From Streptomyces shenzhenensis (lineage in GTDB: Bacteria > Actinomycetota > Actinomycetes > Streptomycetales > Streptomycetaceae): a stretch of 64,000 nt of DNA. The stretch lies in the NCBI RefSeq assembly GCF_021462265.1, contig NZ_JAJONF010000025.1, positions 1-64,000 of the forward strand, written 5' to 3'. The position numbers and the translations under genes were made by a program. The notes beneath the pieces were generated by a model. It worked only from the letters and a program-made list of their open reading frames with translations, had not been told where the DNA came from and searched no databases. Of this stretch, positions 17,132-25,266 are shown in pieces. Numbering within the stretch: the stretch's first letter is position 1; each line of letters starts with the position of its first letter.

Positions 17132-17890
17132 ATGCGTATACGTGTCTTCGGGGCTTCCGTCACGGGCGCTCTGGCCCTCTGCGCGGTCGCGGTGCCGCTG
17201 GCCCACGCCGACGGGGGATCCGGTGACACCACGATCACCAAGGTCGTCGTCGACGGCGACAACAAGGTGGTCGTGGGCACGTCCGGCGTGGTGACCGTCA
17301 AGGTCGCGGTGACGGCCAGGGACGACTCCGGTATCAAGAGCGCCGACAACTTCTCGCTGTCGGGACCGGACTACGGCTTCTTCACCACTTCCAAGCCGAC
17401 CTGCGTGGCGGCCAGTTCGACCACCTCGACGTGCACCGGCACCGTGAAGATCGACCCGAAGGTCGACTATCTCAGCAACGCGAGCGCCGGTACCTGGTAC
17501 GTCGACGCGTGGGTCGACGCCAAGGACGGGGACTTCGTCTGGGCCGAGAAGGCGGGCTCCTTCACGTTCCAGCGCGCCGCCAAGCTGACGGCCGACGCCA
17601 CGCCGGAGCCGGTGAAGAAGGGCAAGACCCTCACGGTCACCGGCAGCCTGACCCGCGCCAACTGGGAGTCCCTCAAGTACGGCGCCTACGGCAGCCAGTC
17701 GGTGAAGCTGCAGTTCCGCAAGAAGAGTTCCAGCACCTACACCACGCTGAAGACCGTCAAGGCCACGTCGGCGGGCGCCCTGAAGACGACGACCAAGGCG
17801 ACCGTGGACGGCTACTACCGCTACTCCTTCGCGGGCAACGGGACCACGGCCGCGGTCAACGCGACGGGTGACCTCGTCGACGTGAAGTAG
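17132..17890 (+). CDS. secreted DUF5707-like protein, paralogue 1
   Basis: This 252-residue secreted protein has a signal peptide of about 26 residues (MRIRVFGASVTGALAL, cleavage after AHA). The N-terminal part is a beta-rich domain (VVTVKVAVTARDDSGIKSA; one Cys pair at CVAASSTTSTC). The C-terminal 95 residues form an Ig-like domain shared with the next two genes: LTADATPEPVKKGKTLTVTG, QSVKLQFRKK, YYRYSFAGN. The closing motif is ATGDLVDVK. It resembles Streptomyces DUF5707-domain proteins of unknown role, probably cell-surface. GGGGAAC ribosome site precedes the ATG. Confidence 0.85.
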   Translation: MRIRVFGASVTGALALCAVAVPLAHADGGSGDTTITKVVVDGDNKVVVGTSGVVTVKVAVTARDDSGIKSADNFSLSGPDYGFFTTSKPTCVAASSTTSTCTGTVKIDPKVDYLSNASAGTWYVDAWVDAKDGDFVWAEKAGSFTFQRAAKLTADATPEPVKKGKTLTVTGSLTRANWESLKYGAYGSQSVKLQFRKKSSSTYTTLKTVKATSAGALKTTTKATVDGYYRYSFAGNGTTAAVNATGDLVDVK

Positions 17891-17958
17891 CCCGGCGCTC
17901 CGGTCACCTCCCACCCCCCACGCCTTCCGCTTCTCACCTCTTCTCTCCGAGGAAGCAC

Positions 17959-18891
17959 ATGCGTATTCGTGTCACCGTGGCCGCCGTCTCCGGCGCCCTG
18001 GCTCTCTCCGCCTTCGCGATGCCGGCCGCGCACGCCGCCGGCGGCCCGTCCTTCGGCGCCGACGCGACGAAGCTCTTCGCGGCCGCTCACTCGACGTCGG
18101 GCAAGACCGCTTACACCGCCGCCACCGCCGCCACCGCGGCCGACGACGGTCCGTACGCCATGGACGTCACCTTCTCCAACCTCAAGATCGCCAAGGCGGT
18201 CAAGGTCGGTACGAGCGCTCACGTCGCGACGTCGGTCACCTACACGCTGACGCACGGCGCCGACGTGGACATCACCGCCGCCGACTTCTTCTCGGGCGCC
18301 TTCATCTACAAGGGCTCCTACACCGACCAGACCAACTTCCTGATCGGCGACGACCCGGCGAAGTGCGCGGTCACCTCGGCGACCACCGCCAGCTGCAAGG
18401 CGAACATCGACATCTACCCGGGCGACGGAGACCTGTTCAACTCCGACGCCGGTCTCTGGCACGCCGGTGCCCTGGCCATCGCGTACAACGGCCAGGACCC
18501 GGCCAGCAGCGGCTTCGACATCACCAAGGTCGGGTTCGCCGACCAGGGCGCCCTCGGCAGCACCCAGGTCCAGCGCCTGTCCAGGCTGACGGTCAACGCC
18601 GCCCCGGAGCCGGTGAGGAAGGGCAAGACCGTCACGGTCACCGGCAAGCTGTCCCGGGCCAACTGGGAGGACAACAGGTACCACGGCTACGCGGGCCAGT
18701 CCGTGAAGCTGCAGTTCCGCAAGAAGGGCACCAGCACCTACACCAACGTCAAGGGCATCAAGACGTCCTCGACCGGCACCCTGAAGACGACCACCAAGGC
18801 GACGGTGGACGGCTACTACCGCTTCTCCTTCGCCGGCACCGCCACGACCCCGGCGGTCAACGCCACGGGTGACTACGTCGACGTGAAGTAG
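17959..18891 (+). CDS. secreted DUF5707-like protein, paralogue 2
   Basis: This is the largest of three tandem paralogues, at 310 residues. It has a signal peptide (MRIRVTVAAVSGALAL, cleavage after AHA), then a unique Ala/Thr-rich stretch of about 30 residues (TAATAATAADDG), a beta-rich domain with a Cys pair (CAVTSATTASC) and the shared C-terminal Ig-like domain ending TGDYVDVK. The gap from paralogue 1 is only 68 bases and lacks the shared promoter boxes, so it is probably cotranscribed with it. A GAGGAAGC site precedes the ATG. Function unknown; likely exported surface or matrix protein. Confidence 0.85.
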   Translation: MRIRVTVAAVSGALALSAFAMPAAHAAGGPSFGADATKLFAAAHSTSGKTAYTAATAATAADDGPYAMDVTFSNLKIAKAVKVGTSAHVATSVTYTLTHGADVDITAADFFSGAFIYKGSYTDQTNFLIGDDPAKCAVTSATTASCKANIDIYPGDGDLFNSDAGLWHAGALAIAYNGQDPASSGFDITKVGFADQGALGSTQVQRLSRLTVNAAPEPVRKGKTVTVTGKLSRANWEDNRYHGYAGQSVKLQFRKKGTSTYTNVKGIKTSSTGTLKTTTKATVDGYYRFSFAGTATTPAVNATGDYVDVK

Positions 18892-18913
18892 CGGCACCGG
18901 GAGTAACCCCAAG

Positions 18914-18963
18914 GAGACGTAATCCGGTCGCAAAAGAAACAAAATCTGACCGGATTACGTCTC
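18914..18963. promoter_or_regulatory. perfect 16-bp inverted repeat with A-rich loop
   Basis: GAGACGTAATCCGGTC (18914-18929) and GACCGGATTACGTCTC (18948-18963) are perfect complements separated by an A-rich loop of 18 bases. It ends 4 bases before the -35 box of the third paralogue. It may be a terminator for paralogues 1-2 (no T-run is present) or an operator for paralogue 3. Confidence 0.7.
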
Positions 18964-18967
18964 ACCC

Positions 18968-19001
18968 GTACAACCCTGCTCACCCCTCGTGGATCTGATC
19001 A
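18968..19001 (+). promoter_or_regulatory. candidate ECF promoter, copy 2
   Basis: GTACAACC (18968-18975), 18 bases, TCTGATCA (18994-19001): same boxes and spacing as upstream of paralogue 1, and again followed by GAGTCA. The start codon lies 63 bases further on. Confidence 0.55.
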
Positions 19002-19064
19002 TCCGAGTCAACAGACTCCCTAGATCACCTGGGCCTCGCGCCCACTGTTCCCACTGGGGAATCC

Positions 19065-19847
19065 ATGCGCATTCGTGCCACCGTGGCCGCCGTCTCCGGC
19101 GCCCTGGCCCTCTCCGCGTTCGTCGCCCCGGCCGCCCACGCCGCCGGCAGCGCGCCGAACGTCACCTTCTCCAACATGAAGGTCAACAAGGGCCACAGCA
19201 TGGTCGTCGGCACGGCCAAGGCGTCCTTCTCGGCCACCTACACCGTGACGCACCCGTCGAGCCTGAAGGCGACCGACTTCGCCACCGGCCCGGCCATCTA
19301 CCGCGGCACCTCCGTGACGTCGCCCAGCGACCTCTTCGTGAGCGACGAGCCGGGCACCTGCACCGCAGTGTCCTCGACCGTCCTCAACTGCAAGGCCGCC
19401 CTCGTCTTCACGGTCGGCGCGGACTCGGACCTGACCAACTCCGAGGCGGGCTCCTGGTCGGTCGGCGCTGTCGCCGCCGGCAAGGACGGCGTCAAGTGGG
19501 TCGGCGGCCTGGGCACCACCAAGGTCCTGCGCGCCGCGAAGCTGACGGCCGACGCCACCCCCGAGCCGGTCAAGAAGGGCAAGACCATCACGGTCACCGG
19601 CTCCCTGACCCGCGCCAACTGGGACACCCACAAGTACGGCGCCTACGGCAGCCAGTCGGTCAAGCTCCAGTTCCGTAAGAAGGGCTCCAGCACCTACACC
19701 ACGCTGAAGACCATCAAGTCGTCCTCCACGGGCGCCCTGAAGACGACGACCACCGCGACGGTGGACGGCTACTACCGCTACTCCTTCGCGGGCACCTCGA
19801 CCACTCCGGCGGTCAACGCCACGGCCGACTACGTCGACGTGCAGTAG
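19065..19847 (+). CDS. secreted DUF5707-like protein, paralogue 3
   Basis: This 260-residue secreted protein has a signal peptide almost identical to paralogue 2 (MRIRATVAAVSGALALSAF, cleavage after AHA). It has a beta-rich N-terminal domain (VTFSNMKVNKGHSMVVGTAKA; Cys pair CTAVSSTVLNC) and the conserved C-terminal Ig-like domain (LTADATPEPVKKGKTITVTG, YYRYSFAGT). It ends in ATADYVDVQ. The C-terminal halves of paralogues 1 and 3 are the closest pair, suggesting serial duplication or conversion. It has its own copy of the shared promoter. Function unknown. Confidence 0.85.
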   Translation: MRIRATVAAVSGALALSAFVAPAAHAAGSAPNVTFSNMKVNKGHSMVVGTAKASFSATYTVTHPSSLKATDFATGPAIYRGTSVTSPSDLFVSDEPGTCTAVSSTVLNCKAALVFTVGADSDLTNSEAGSWSVGAVAAGKDGVKWVGGLGTTKVLRAAKLTADATPEPVKKGKTITVTGSLTRANWDTHKYGAYGSQSVKLQFRKKGSSTYTTLKTIKSSSTGALKTTTTATVDGYYRYSFAGTSTTPAVNATADYVDVQ

Positions 19848-19865
19848 TGAACGCCCCTAGGGGCA

Positions 19866-19904
19866 GCGCCCCGTAAGGGGCGCGGGGAACTGCGCGACCA
19901 GCCC
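19866..19904. repeat. interspersed repeat, short (type B), serving as terminator
   Basis: The hairpin GCGCCCCGTAAGGGGCGC followed by GGGGAACTGCGCGACCAGCC fills the gap between two convergent genes (stops at 19847 and 19934), so it probably serves as a two-way transcription stop. Confidence 0.7.
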
Positions 19905-19933
19905 ACCGGGCCCGCGCAGTTCCACAGACCGCA

Positions 19934-22327
19934 TCACACCGGGAATCTCCGCTCCACCCACTTCCAGAGAAGCTCCAGCACGGCCGCCCCCACCACGGCC
20001 ACGCCGACGGCGGTCCACGGCATCACCATCCCCGCCAGCTTCAGCGCGAAGAAACTCTGCAGCGCGGGTACGGCGAGTACGAACACGAAGGCCACGCCCA
20101 TCGCGGCCACCAGGGCGACCCGCCACCACGTGTACGGGCGGGCGATGATCGCCAGCACCCACAGCGAGATCAGGAACAGGGTCAGCGTCGCGGCACTGGT
20201 CTCGGCGTCCAGGGCCCCGGCTCCCGTGTAGTAGTGCCGGGCGATCAGGTACGTCAGGAACGTCGCCGCACCGGCCACCAGGCCGCCCGGGATCGAGTAC
20301 CGCATCACCCGGCGGACGAAGTGCGGATGTGCCCGTTCCTTGTTCGGTGCCAGGGCGAGGAAGAAGGCCGGGATGCCGATGGTCAGGGTGGAGAGCAGGG
20401 TCAGGTGCCTCGGCAGGAAGGGGTACTCGACCTGCCAGCAGACCACGAGCAGCGCGAGCAGCACCGAGTACACCGTCTTGACCAGGAACAGCGTGGCGAC
20501 CCGGGTGATGTTGCCGATCACCCGCCGGCCCTCGGCCACCACCGAGGGCAGCGTGGCGAAGCTGTTGTTGAGCAGGACGATCTGGGCGACCGCCCTGGTC
20601 GCCTCCGAGCCCGAGCCCATCGAGACGCCGATGTCGGCGTCCTTCAGGGCGAGTACGTCGTTGACGCCGTCGCCGGTCATCGCGACCGTGTGCCCGCGCG
20701 ACTGCAGCGCTCCCACCATGTCCCGCTTCTGCCGCGGGGTGACCCGTCCGAAGACGGTGCCCGCGTCGAGGGCCTCGGCCATCCCGGCCGGCTCGGTGGG
20801 CAGCCGGCGCGCGTCCACCGCCGTACCGCTGAGGCCGAGCTTCGCGGCCACGGCGCCGACCGACACCGCGTTGTCGCCGGAGATGACCTTCGCACGGACG
20901 TCCTGGTCGGCGAAGTAGCGCAGGGTGTCGGCGGCGTCCGGACGGAGCCGTTGCTCCAGGACCACCAGGGCGGTGGCGCCCGCACCCCGCGCCACCTCCG
21001 GATCGTCCAGGTCTCCGGCGGCGCGGGCCAGCAGCAGCACCCGCAGACCCTGCTCGTTGAGACGTACGGTTTCGGCCAGTGCCGGGTCGTCGGCGCCGAG
21101 CAGCACGTCCGGCGCCCCCAGCAGCCAGGTGCTCAGCTCCCCGTCGCCCTCGCTGAAGGTCGCCCCGCTGTACTTGCGGGCGGAGGAGAAGGGCAGTGAC
21201 TCCACGCACCGCCAGTCCTCGCTGTCCGGGTAGGCGTCGATGATCGCCTGGAGGGAGGCGTTGGGGCGCGGGTCGGACTCGCCGAGCGAGCCCAGCACCT
21301 TGCGTATGTACGTCTCGTCGGCCCCGTTCAGCGCCCGCAGCTCGGAGACGTCCATGCCGCCCTCGGTGAGGGTGCCGGTCTTGTCCAGGCAGACGGTGTC
21401 GATGCGGGCGAGACCCTCGATCGCGGGGAGTTCCTGGACCAGGCACTGCTGGCGGCCCAGCCGGATCACGCCGATCGCGAAGGCGACGGAGGTGAGCAGG
21501 ACCAGGCCCTCGGGGACCATCGGGACGATGCCGCCGACCGTGCGCGCGACGGCGTCCTTGAGGCCGTTGTTCTTCACGACCAGCTGGGTGGCGACCAGGC
21601 CGACCGCGGCCGGGACCATCATCCAGGTCACGTACTTCAGGATGGTCGAGATGCCGGTGCGCAGCTCGGAGTGGACCAGCGTGAAGCGGGAGGCCTCTTC
21701 GGCGAGCTGGGCCGCGTAGGCCTCCCGGCCGACCTTGGTCGCCGCGAAGGCACCACCGCCGGCCACCACGAAGGAGCCCGACATCACATGGTCGCCGGCG
21801 CGTTTGACGACCGGGTCGGCCTCGCCGGTGAGCAGCGACTCGTCGATCTCCAGCCCGTCGGCCTCGGCACACAGCCCGTCCACGGGGATCTTGTCGCCCG
21901 GACCGATCTCTATCAGATCACCGAGCACGATCTCACTCGTACTCACTTCGACGGCGGCCCCGTCCCGGCGCACCGTCGGCCGCGCCTCACCGATCACCGC
22001 GAGTGAGTCCAGGGTCTTCTTCGCCCGCCACTCCTGCACGATGCCGATACCCGTGTTGGCGAGGATCACGAAGCCGAACAGGCTGTCCTGGATCGGCGCC
22101 ACGACCAGCATGACCAGCCACAGCACGCCGATGATCGCGTTGAACCGGGTGAAGACGTTCGCGCGCACGATCTCGCCGAGGGAGCGGCTGCTGCGGACGG
22201 GTACGTCGTTCACCTCGCCGCGCGCGACCCGCTCCGCGACCTGGGCGGCGGTCAGACCGGTCACCGGTACCGGCAGCGGTACGGGATGGACCGGGTCGAG
22301 CTCGGCGCCCGCGTCGATGTGCTGCAT
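19934..22327 (-). CDS. cation-transporting P-type ATPase (CtpE-like)
   Basis: This 797-residue P-type ATPase resembles mycobacterial CtpE, reported as a calcium importer. The phosphorylation site DKTGTLTEG lies near residue 315 and the hinge motif TGDGVNDVLALKDADIG near 560. The transport-site PEGL motif in the fourth helix (MVPEGLVLLTSV) is as in calcium pumps. The actuator loop has LTGEADPV. About ten membrane helices are visible: two pairs before the catalytic domain and six after. There is no N-terminal heavy-metal domain, which argues against copper or zinc. It starts at ATG 22327. It is monocistronic and convergent with the secreted paralogues. Confidence 0.9.
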   Translation of the reverse strand: MQHIDAGAELDPVHPVPLPVPVTGLTAAQVAERVARGEVNDVPVRSSRSLGEIVRANVFTRFNAIIGVLWLVMLVVAPIQDSLFGFVILANTGIGIVQEWRAKKTLDSLAVIGEARPTVRRDGAAVEVSTSEIVLGDLIEIGPGDKIPVDGLCAEADGLEIDESLLTGEADPVVKRAGDHVMSGSFVVAGGGAFAATKVGREAYAAQLAEEASRFTLVHSELRTGISTILKYVTWMMVPAAVGLVATQLVVKNNGLKDAVARTVGGIVPMVPEGLVLLTSVAFAIGVIRLGRQQCLVQELPAIEGLARIDTVCLDKTGTLTEGGMDVSELRALNGADETYIRKVLGSLGESDPRPNASLQAIIDAYPDSEDWRCVESLPFSSARKYSGATFSEGDGELSTWLLGAPDVLLGADDPALAETVRLNEQGLRVLLLARAAGDLDDPEVARGAGATALVVLEQRLRPDAADTLRYFADQDVRAKVISGDNAVSVGAVAAKLGLSGTAVDARRLPTEPAGMAEALDAGTVFGRVTPRQKRDMVGALQSRGHTVAMTGDGVNDVLALKDADIGVSMGSGSEATRAVAQIVLLNNSFATLPSVVAEGRRVIGNITRVATLFLVKTVYSVLLALLVVCWQVEYPFLPRHLTLLSTLTIGIPAFFLALAPNKERAHPHFVRRVMRYSIPGGLVAGAATFLTYLIARHYYTGAGALDAETSAATLTLFLISLWVLAIIARPYTWWRVALVAAMGVAFVFVLAVPALQSFFALKLAGMVMPWTAVGVAVVGAAVLELLWKWVERRFPV

Positions 22328-22478
22328 GCATTCGACGGTACGTGCGGATTTACGCGTTCACCTGCCGAGTGCCCGGAAGATCCGACCAGGGGAGGAGCGA
22401 AGTCGTGCGCAGGTTGTAGTCGCCGACACCTTTGCCCACCCACCCGACTCGGTCCTCTGAAAAGCCGCCCCCGTCCTC

Positions 22479-22556
22479 CAGCCCGTCCGGCGTCCGAGGG
22501 CGAAGACCGTTCCGCCTCCGACCCAGCCCGTCCGGCGATTGAGGGCGAGGCCGTTC
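22479..22556. repeat. two copies of a CAGCCCGTCCGGCG repeat
   Basis: Copies at 22479-22512 and 22524-22556 share CAGCCCGTCCGGCG, GAGGGCGA and CCGTTC. A related piece lies reversed at 35878-35902 (GGTCCTCAAACGCCG). The gap 22328-22590 contains nothing else that I can call. Confidence 0.6.
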
Positions 22557-22590
22557 AGGGCGGCGTGGGTGCCTCGTGGTGGGGGCGTTC

Positions 22591-22845
22591 CTACTCGGTC
22601 GCCGCGCGGAACGCCTTGATCGCCGCGTCGCGTCGCTTCACGTAGTACACGCCGATCAGGCCGAGGCCGCCGCCGGCCAGGCAGGTCCAGATCCACCAGG
22701 TGTGGCCGTGGTCGGAGTACCAGCCGTAGAAGGGGAGCTGGGCCAGGAAGAGGACGAACCAGATGATCGTGCCGCCGATGACCGTCGGGACGACAGGGCC
22801 CTCGAGGGGCTCCGGTGCCTCGTGCCGGGGAGTCCACTTCGCCAT
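22591..22845 (-). CDS. DUF2530 small membrane protein
   Basis: This 84-residue protein with two membrane helices (VPTVIGGTIIWFVLFLAQL and TWWIWTCLAGGGLGLIGVYYV) matches the actinobacterial DUF2530 family. A conserved cytosolic Pro-rich start (EAPEPLEGP) and a basic end (KRRDAAIKAF) are present. The ATG at 22845 fits the family better than the upstream MRMLSA start. Family function is not known. It is transcribed divergently from the purine permease. Confidence 0.8.
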   Translation of the reverse strand: MAKWTPRHEAPEPLEGPVVPTVIGGTIIWFVLFLAQLPFYGWYSDHGHTWWIWTCLAGGGLGLIGVYYVKRRDAAIKAFRAATE

Positions 22846-22957
22846 GGCGCTCAGCATACGCACCTCAGGTATCTACGCGCGGAGATAGCGATCTAGCCAT
22901 CATATGTTCATACTGAAACCGTTTGTCTCTGGCCGCTTCTTATCGTAGGAATCTCCA

Positions 22958-24409
22958 ATGTCGACCCCGGCTTCCCTGCAGGCCCCCGCCCCCGAACAGC
23001 CGGGTGCGACCCCCGCGTACGGCGCGCTGGACCGTTACTTCAAGATCTCCGAGCGGGGCAGCACCCTCGCCCGCGAGGTACGCGGCGGCTTCGCCACGTT
23101 CTTCGCGATGGCGTACATCATCGTGCTGAACCCGATCATTCTCGGCAGCGCGAAGGACGTGTACGGCCACCATCTCGACCACGGTCAGCTGGTCACCGCC
23201 ACGGTCATCACCGCGGCCTTCACCACGCTGCTCATGGGCGTCATCGGCAACGTCCCGATCGCGCTGGCCGCCGGCCTCGGCGTGAACTCCGTCGTCGCGC
23301 TCCAGCTGGCGCCCCGGATGTCCTGGCCGGACGCCATGGGCATGGTGGTGCTGGCCGGCCTCGTCGTGATGCTGCTGGTCGCCAGCGGTCTGCGGGAGCG
23401 CGTGATGAACGCCGTCCCCTACAGCCTGCGCAAGGCGATCTCGATCGGTATCGGCCTGTTCATCATGCTGATCGGGCTGGTGGACTCCGGCTTCGTCACC
23501 CGTATCCCGGACGTCGCCCAGACCACCGTCCCGGTCCAGCTCGGCGCCGACGGCCACCTCAACGGATGGCCCGTGCTCGTCTTCGTGCTCGGCGTGCTGC
23601 TCACCCTCGCGCTGATCGTCCGCAAGGTCTCCGGCGCGATCCTGATCTCGATCGTCGCGATGACCGTGCTCGCGCTGGTCGTCAACGCCGTCACGCATGT
23701 GACCAGCTGGGGCCTGACCGTTCCGACGTGGCCCGGCAGCCCGGTCTCCACCCCGGACTTCGGTCTGCTCGGCAAGGTCAGCCTCTTCGGTGGCTTCGGC
23801 AAGGTCGGCGTGCTGACCGGCATCCTCTTCGTCTTCACGGTCCTGCTGTCCTGCTTCTTCGACGCCATGGGCACGATCATGGGCGTCAGCGACGAGGCCA
23901 AGCTGACCGACGCCGAGGGCTACATGCCGGGCATCAACAAGGTCCTGTTCATCGACGGTGTCGCGGTCGCGGTCGGCGGTGCCAGCTCCTCCTCCGCCAC
24001 CACCTGCTTCGTCGAGTCGACGGCGGGCGTCGGCGAGGGCGCGCGCACCGGCTTCGCCAACGTCGTCACCGGCGGGCTGTTCACCGTGGCGCTGTTCCTC
24101 ACCCCCGTCGCGACGATGGTCCCCTCCCAGGCGGCCACCCCGGCGCTGTTCGCGGTCGGTTTCCTGATCCTGGCCGGGTCCGTCAAGGAGATCGACTGGG
24201 CCGACCACACCCTCGCGATCCCGGCCTTCGTGACCATGGTGATGATGCCGTTCACCTACTCGATCACGAACGGCATCGGCATGGGCTTCATCACCTTCGT
24301 GCTGATGCGCCTGGCCGTCGGCCGGGCCAAGGACGTCCCGGTCGCGATGTACGTGGTCTCGGCGGTGTTCGCCTTCTACTACCTGATGCCGGCCCTGGGT
24401 CTCACCTGA
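22958..24409 (+). CDS. NCS2-family purine permease
   Basis: This 483-residue membrane protein belongs to the AzgA-like branch of the NCS2 nucleobase transporters (adenine, guanine or hypoxanthine uptake with protons). Family features: N-terminal LDRYFKISERGSTLAREVRGGFATFFAMAYIIVLNPIIL, the GLGVNSVVAL segment of the third helix, and the DAMGTIMGVSDEA substrate motif with GASSSSATTCFVESTAGVGEG. About 12-14 helices are seen. A GTAGGAATC site precedes the ATG. No purine riboswitch fold is visible in the short leader. Confidence 0.9.
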   Translation: MSTPASLQAPAPEQPGATPAYGALDRYFKISERGSTLAREVRGGFATFFAMAYIIVLNPIILGSAKDVYGHHLDHGQLVTATVITAAFTTLLMGVIGNVPIALAAGLGVNSVVALQLAPRMSWPDAMGMVVLAGLVVMLLVASGLRERVMNAVPYSLRKAISIGIGLFIMLIGLVDSGFVTRIPDVAQTTVPVQLGADGHLNGWPVLVFVLGVLLTLALIVRKVSGAILISIVAMTVLALVVNAVTHVTSWGLTVPTWPGSPVSTPDFGLLGKVSLFGGFGKVGVLTGILFVFTVLLSCFFDAMGTIMGVSDEAKLTDAEGYMPGINKVLFIDGVAVAVGGASSSSATTCFVESTAGVGEGARTGFANVVTGGLFTVALFLTPVATMVPSQAATPALFAVGFLILAGSVKEIDWADHTLAIPAFVTMVMMPFTYSITNGIGMGFITFVLMRLAVGRAKDVPVAMYVVSAVFAFYYLMPALGLT

Positions 24410-24427
24410 CCTGCCGGGGTCAGGTGA
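24402..24427. terminator. bidirectional hairpin between convergent genes
   Basis: TCACCTGAC (24402-24410) pairs with GTCAGGTGA (24419-24427) around an 8-base loop. It overlaps the stop codons of both the permease and the ribbon-helix-helix gene and probably terminates both. Confidence 0.6.
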
Positions 24428-24614
24428 CCTTGACCTGGTCGCCGTAGAACCTCTCCGTCTCCTCGACGGCGGCCGAGAACCGCTGGTCGAAATCGTCCCG
24501 AATGAGCGTCCGGACCACGTAGTCCTGGACGCTCATTCCTCTTTTGGCCGCATGGCACCGGAGCCGGTCGAGCAGCTCCTTGTCTATCCGCAGACTGAAC
24601 ACACTGGTCCCCAT
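24420..24614 (-). CDS. ribbon-helix-helix DNA-binding protein
   Basis: This 64-residue protein has an N-terminal beta strand (VFSLRID) and two helices (KELLDRLRCHAAKRGMS; VQDYVVRTLIRDDF), the CopG/Arc-type ribbon-helix-helix fold that binds DNA as a dimer. The C-terminal tail (RFSAAVEETERFYGDQ) is a single amphipathic helix that could contact a partner. ATG 24614 is preferred because the fold begins directly after it. No toxin gene neighbours it, so it is either an orphan antitoxin-like protein or a small regulator. Confidence 0.8.
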   Translation of the reverse strand: MGTSVFSLRIDKELLDRLRCHAAKRGMSVQDYVVRTLIRDDFDQRFSAAVEETERFYGDQVKVT

Positions 24615-24774
24615 GGGTACGAGGGCGCCACATCCGCGCGCCCGATGCGTCACTTTCCGGATCCGGCTCACTCGTAAGGGTGACGCGATGTTTTCCCGGG
24701 GGGTGATCCCTCAGGCTTCCGGGTTCAGTGGCCGAGGTCACGGGCGCATCGGCGCGCCCGGGTGGTCTTTAGGC

Positions 24775-24792
24775 AGAGTAATGAGTTACTCT
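24775..24792 (+). promoter_or_regulatory. MarR-type operator
   Basis: AGAGTAA (24775-24781) TGAG TTACTCT (24786-24792) is a perfect palindrome ending 7 bases before the MarR start codon, a typical autoregulatory site. The AAGGAAC ribosome site follows directly. Confidence 0.75.
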
Positions 24793-24799
24793 AAGGAAC

Positions 24800-25237
24800 A
24801 TGCCGGACCTTACCCATGGCGACGACGCGGCCGCCGTGAACGCCCTCCGCTCCGCCGTGATGCGACTCTCGCGACGGCTCAAGCACCAGCGGGTCGACGA
24901 GTCACTTAGCCCCACCGAGATGTCGGTGCTGGGCACCCTCTCCAACTGCGGCCAGGCCACCCCCGGTGAGCTGGCCCGCAAGGAGCACGTCCAGCCGCCC
25001 TCGATGACCCGCATCGTGGCGCTGCTGGAGGCCAAGGGCCTGGTCCGGCTGGAGCCGCACCCCGATGACCGGCGCCAGAAAGTCGTCACCAGGACCGAAC
25101 AGGCCGAGGCGATGCTCGAAGAGAGCCGCCGCAAGCGCAACGCGTTCCTGGCCGGCCTGGTCGACGGCCTCGACGAGGACGAATGGGCGAAAATCCGCGC
25201 CGCCGCCCCCGTGCTGGAGAAGCTCGCACACCTGTAA
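24800..25237 (+). CDS. MarR-family transcriptional regulator
   Basis: This is a 145-residue winged-helix repressor. The recognition region is LSPTEMSVLGTLSNCGQATPGELARKEHVQPPSMTRIVALLEAKGLV and the wing is LEPHPDDRRQKVV. Dimerisation helices lie at both ends. It probably represses itself and the MFS gene 30 bases downstream through the palindrome at 24775, and is released by a small lipophilic ligand exported by that pump; this is inference from the common MarR-MFS arrangement. The family member Rv0880 lies in a similar context in mycobacteria as I recall. Confidence 0.9.
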   Translation: MPDLTHGDDAAAVNALRSAVMRLSRRLKHQRVDESLSPTEMSVLGTLSNCGQATPGELARKEHVQPPSMTRIVALLEAKGLVRLEPHPDDRRQKVVTRTEQAEAMLEESRRKRNAFLAGLVDGLDEDEWAKIRAAAPVLEKLAHL

Positions 25238-25266
25238 GTCCCGATAGAAGGAGGAGGCGAATTCCT

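Noticed and set aside
22896..22957. Purine riboswitch before the nucleobase permease
   Set aside because: The leader is too short and lacks the three-way junction with conserved loops.
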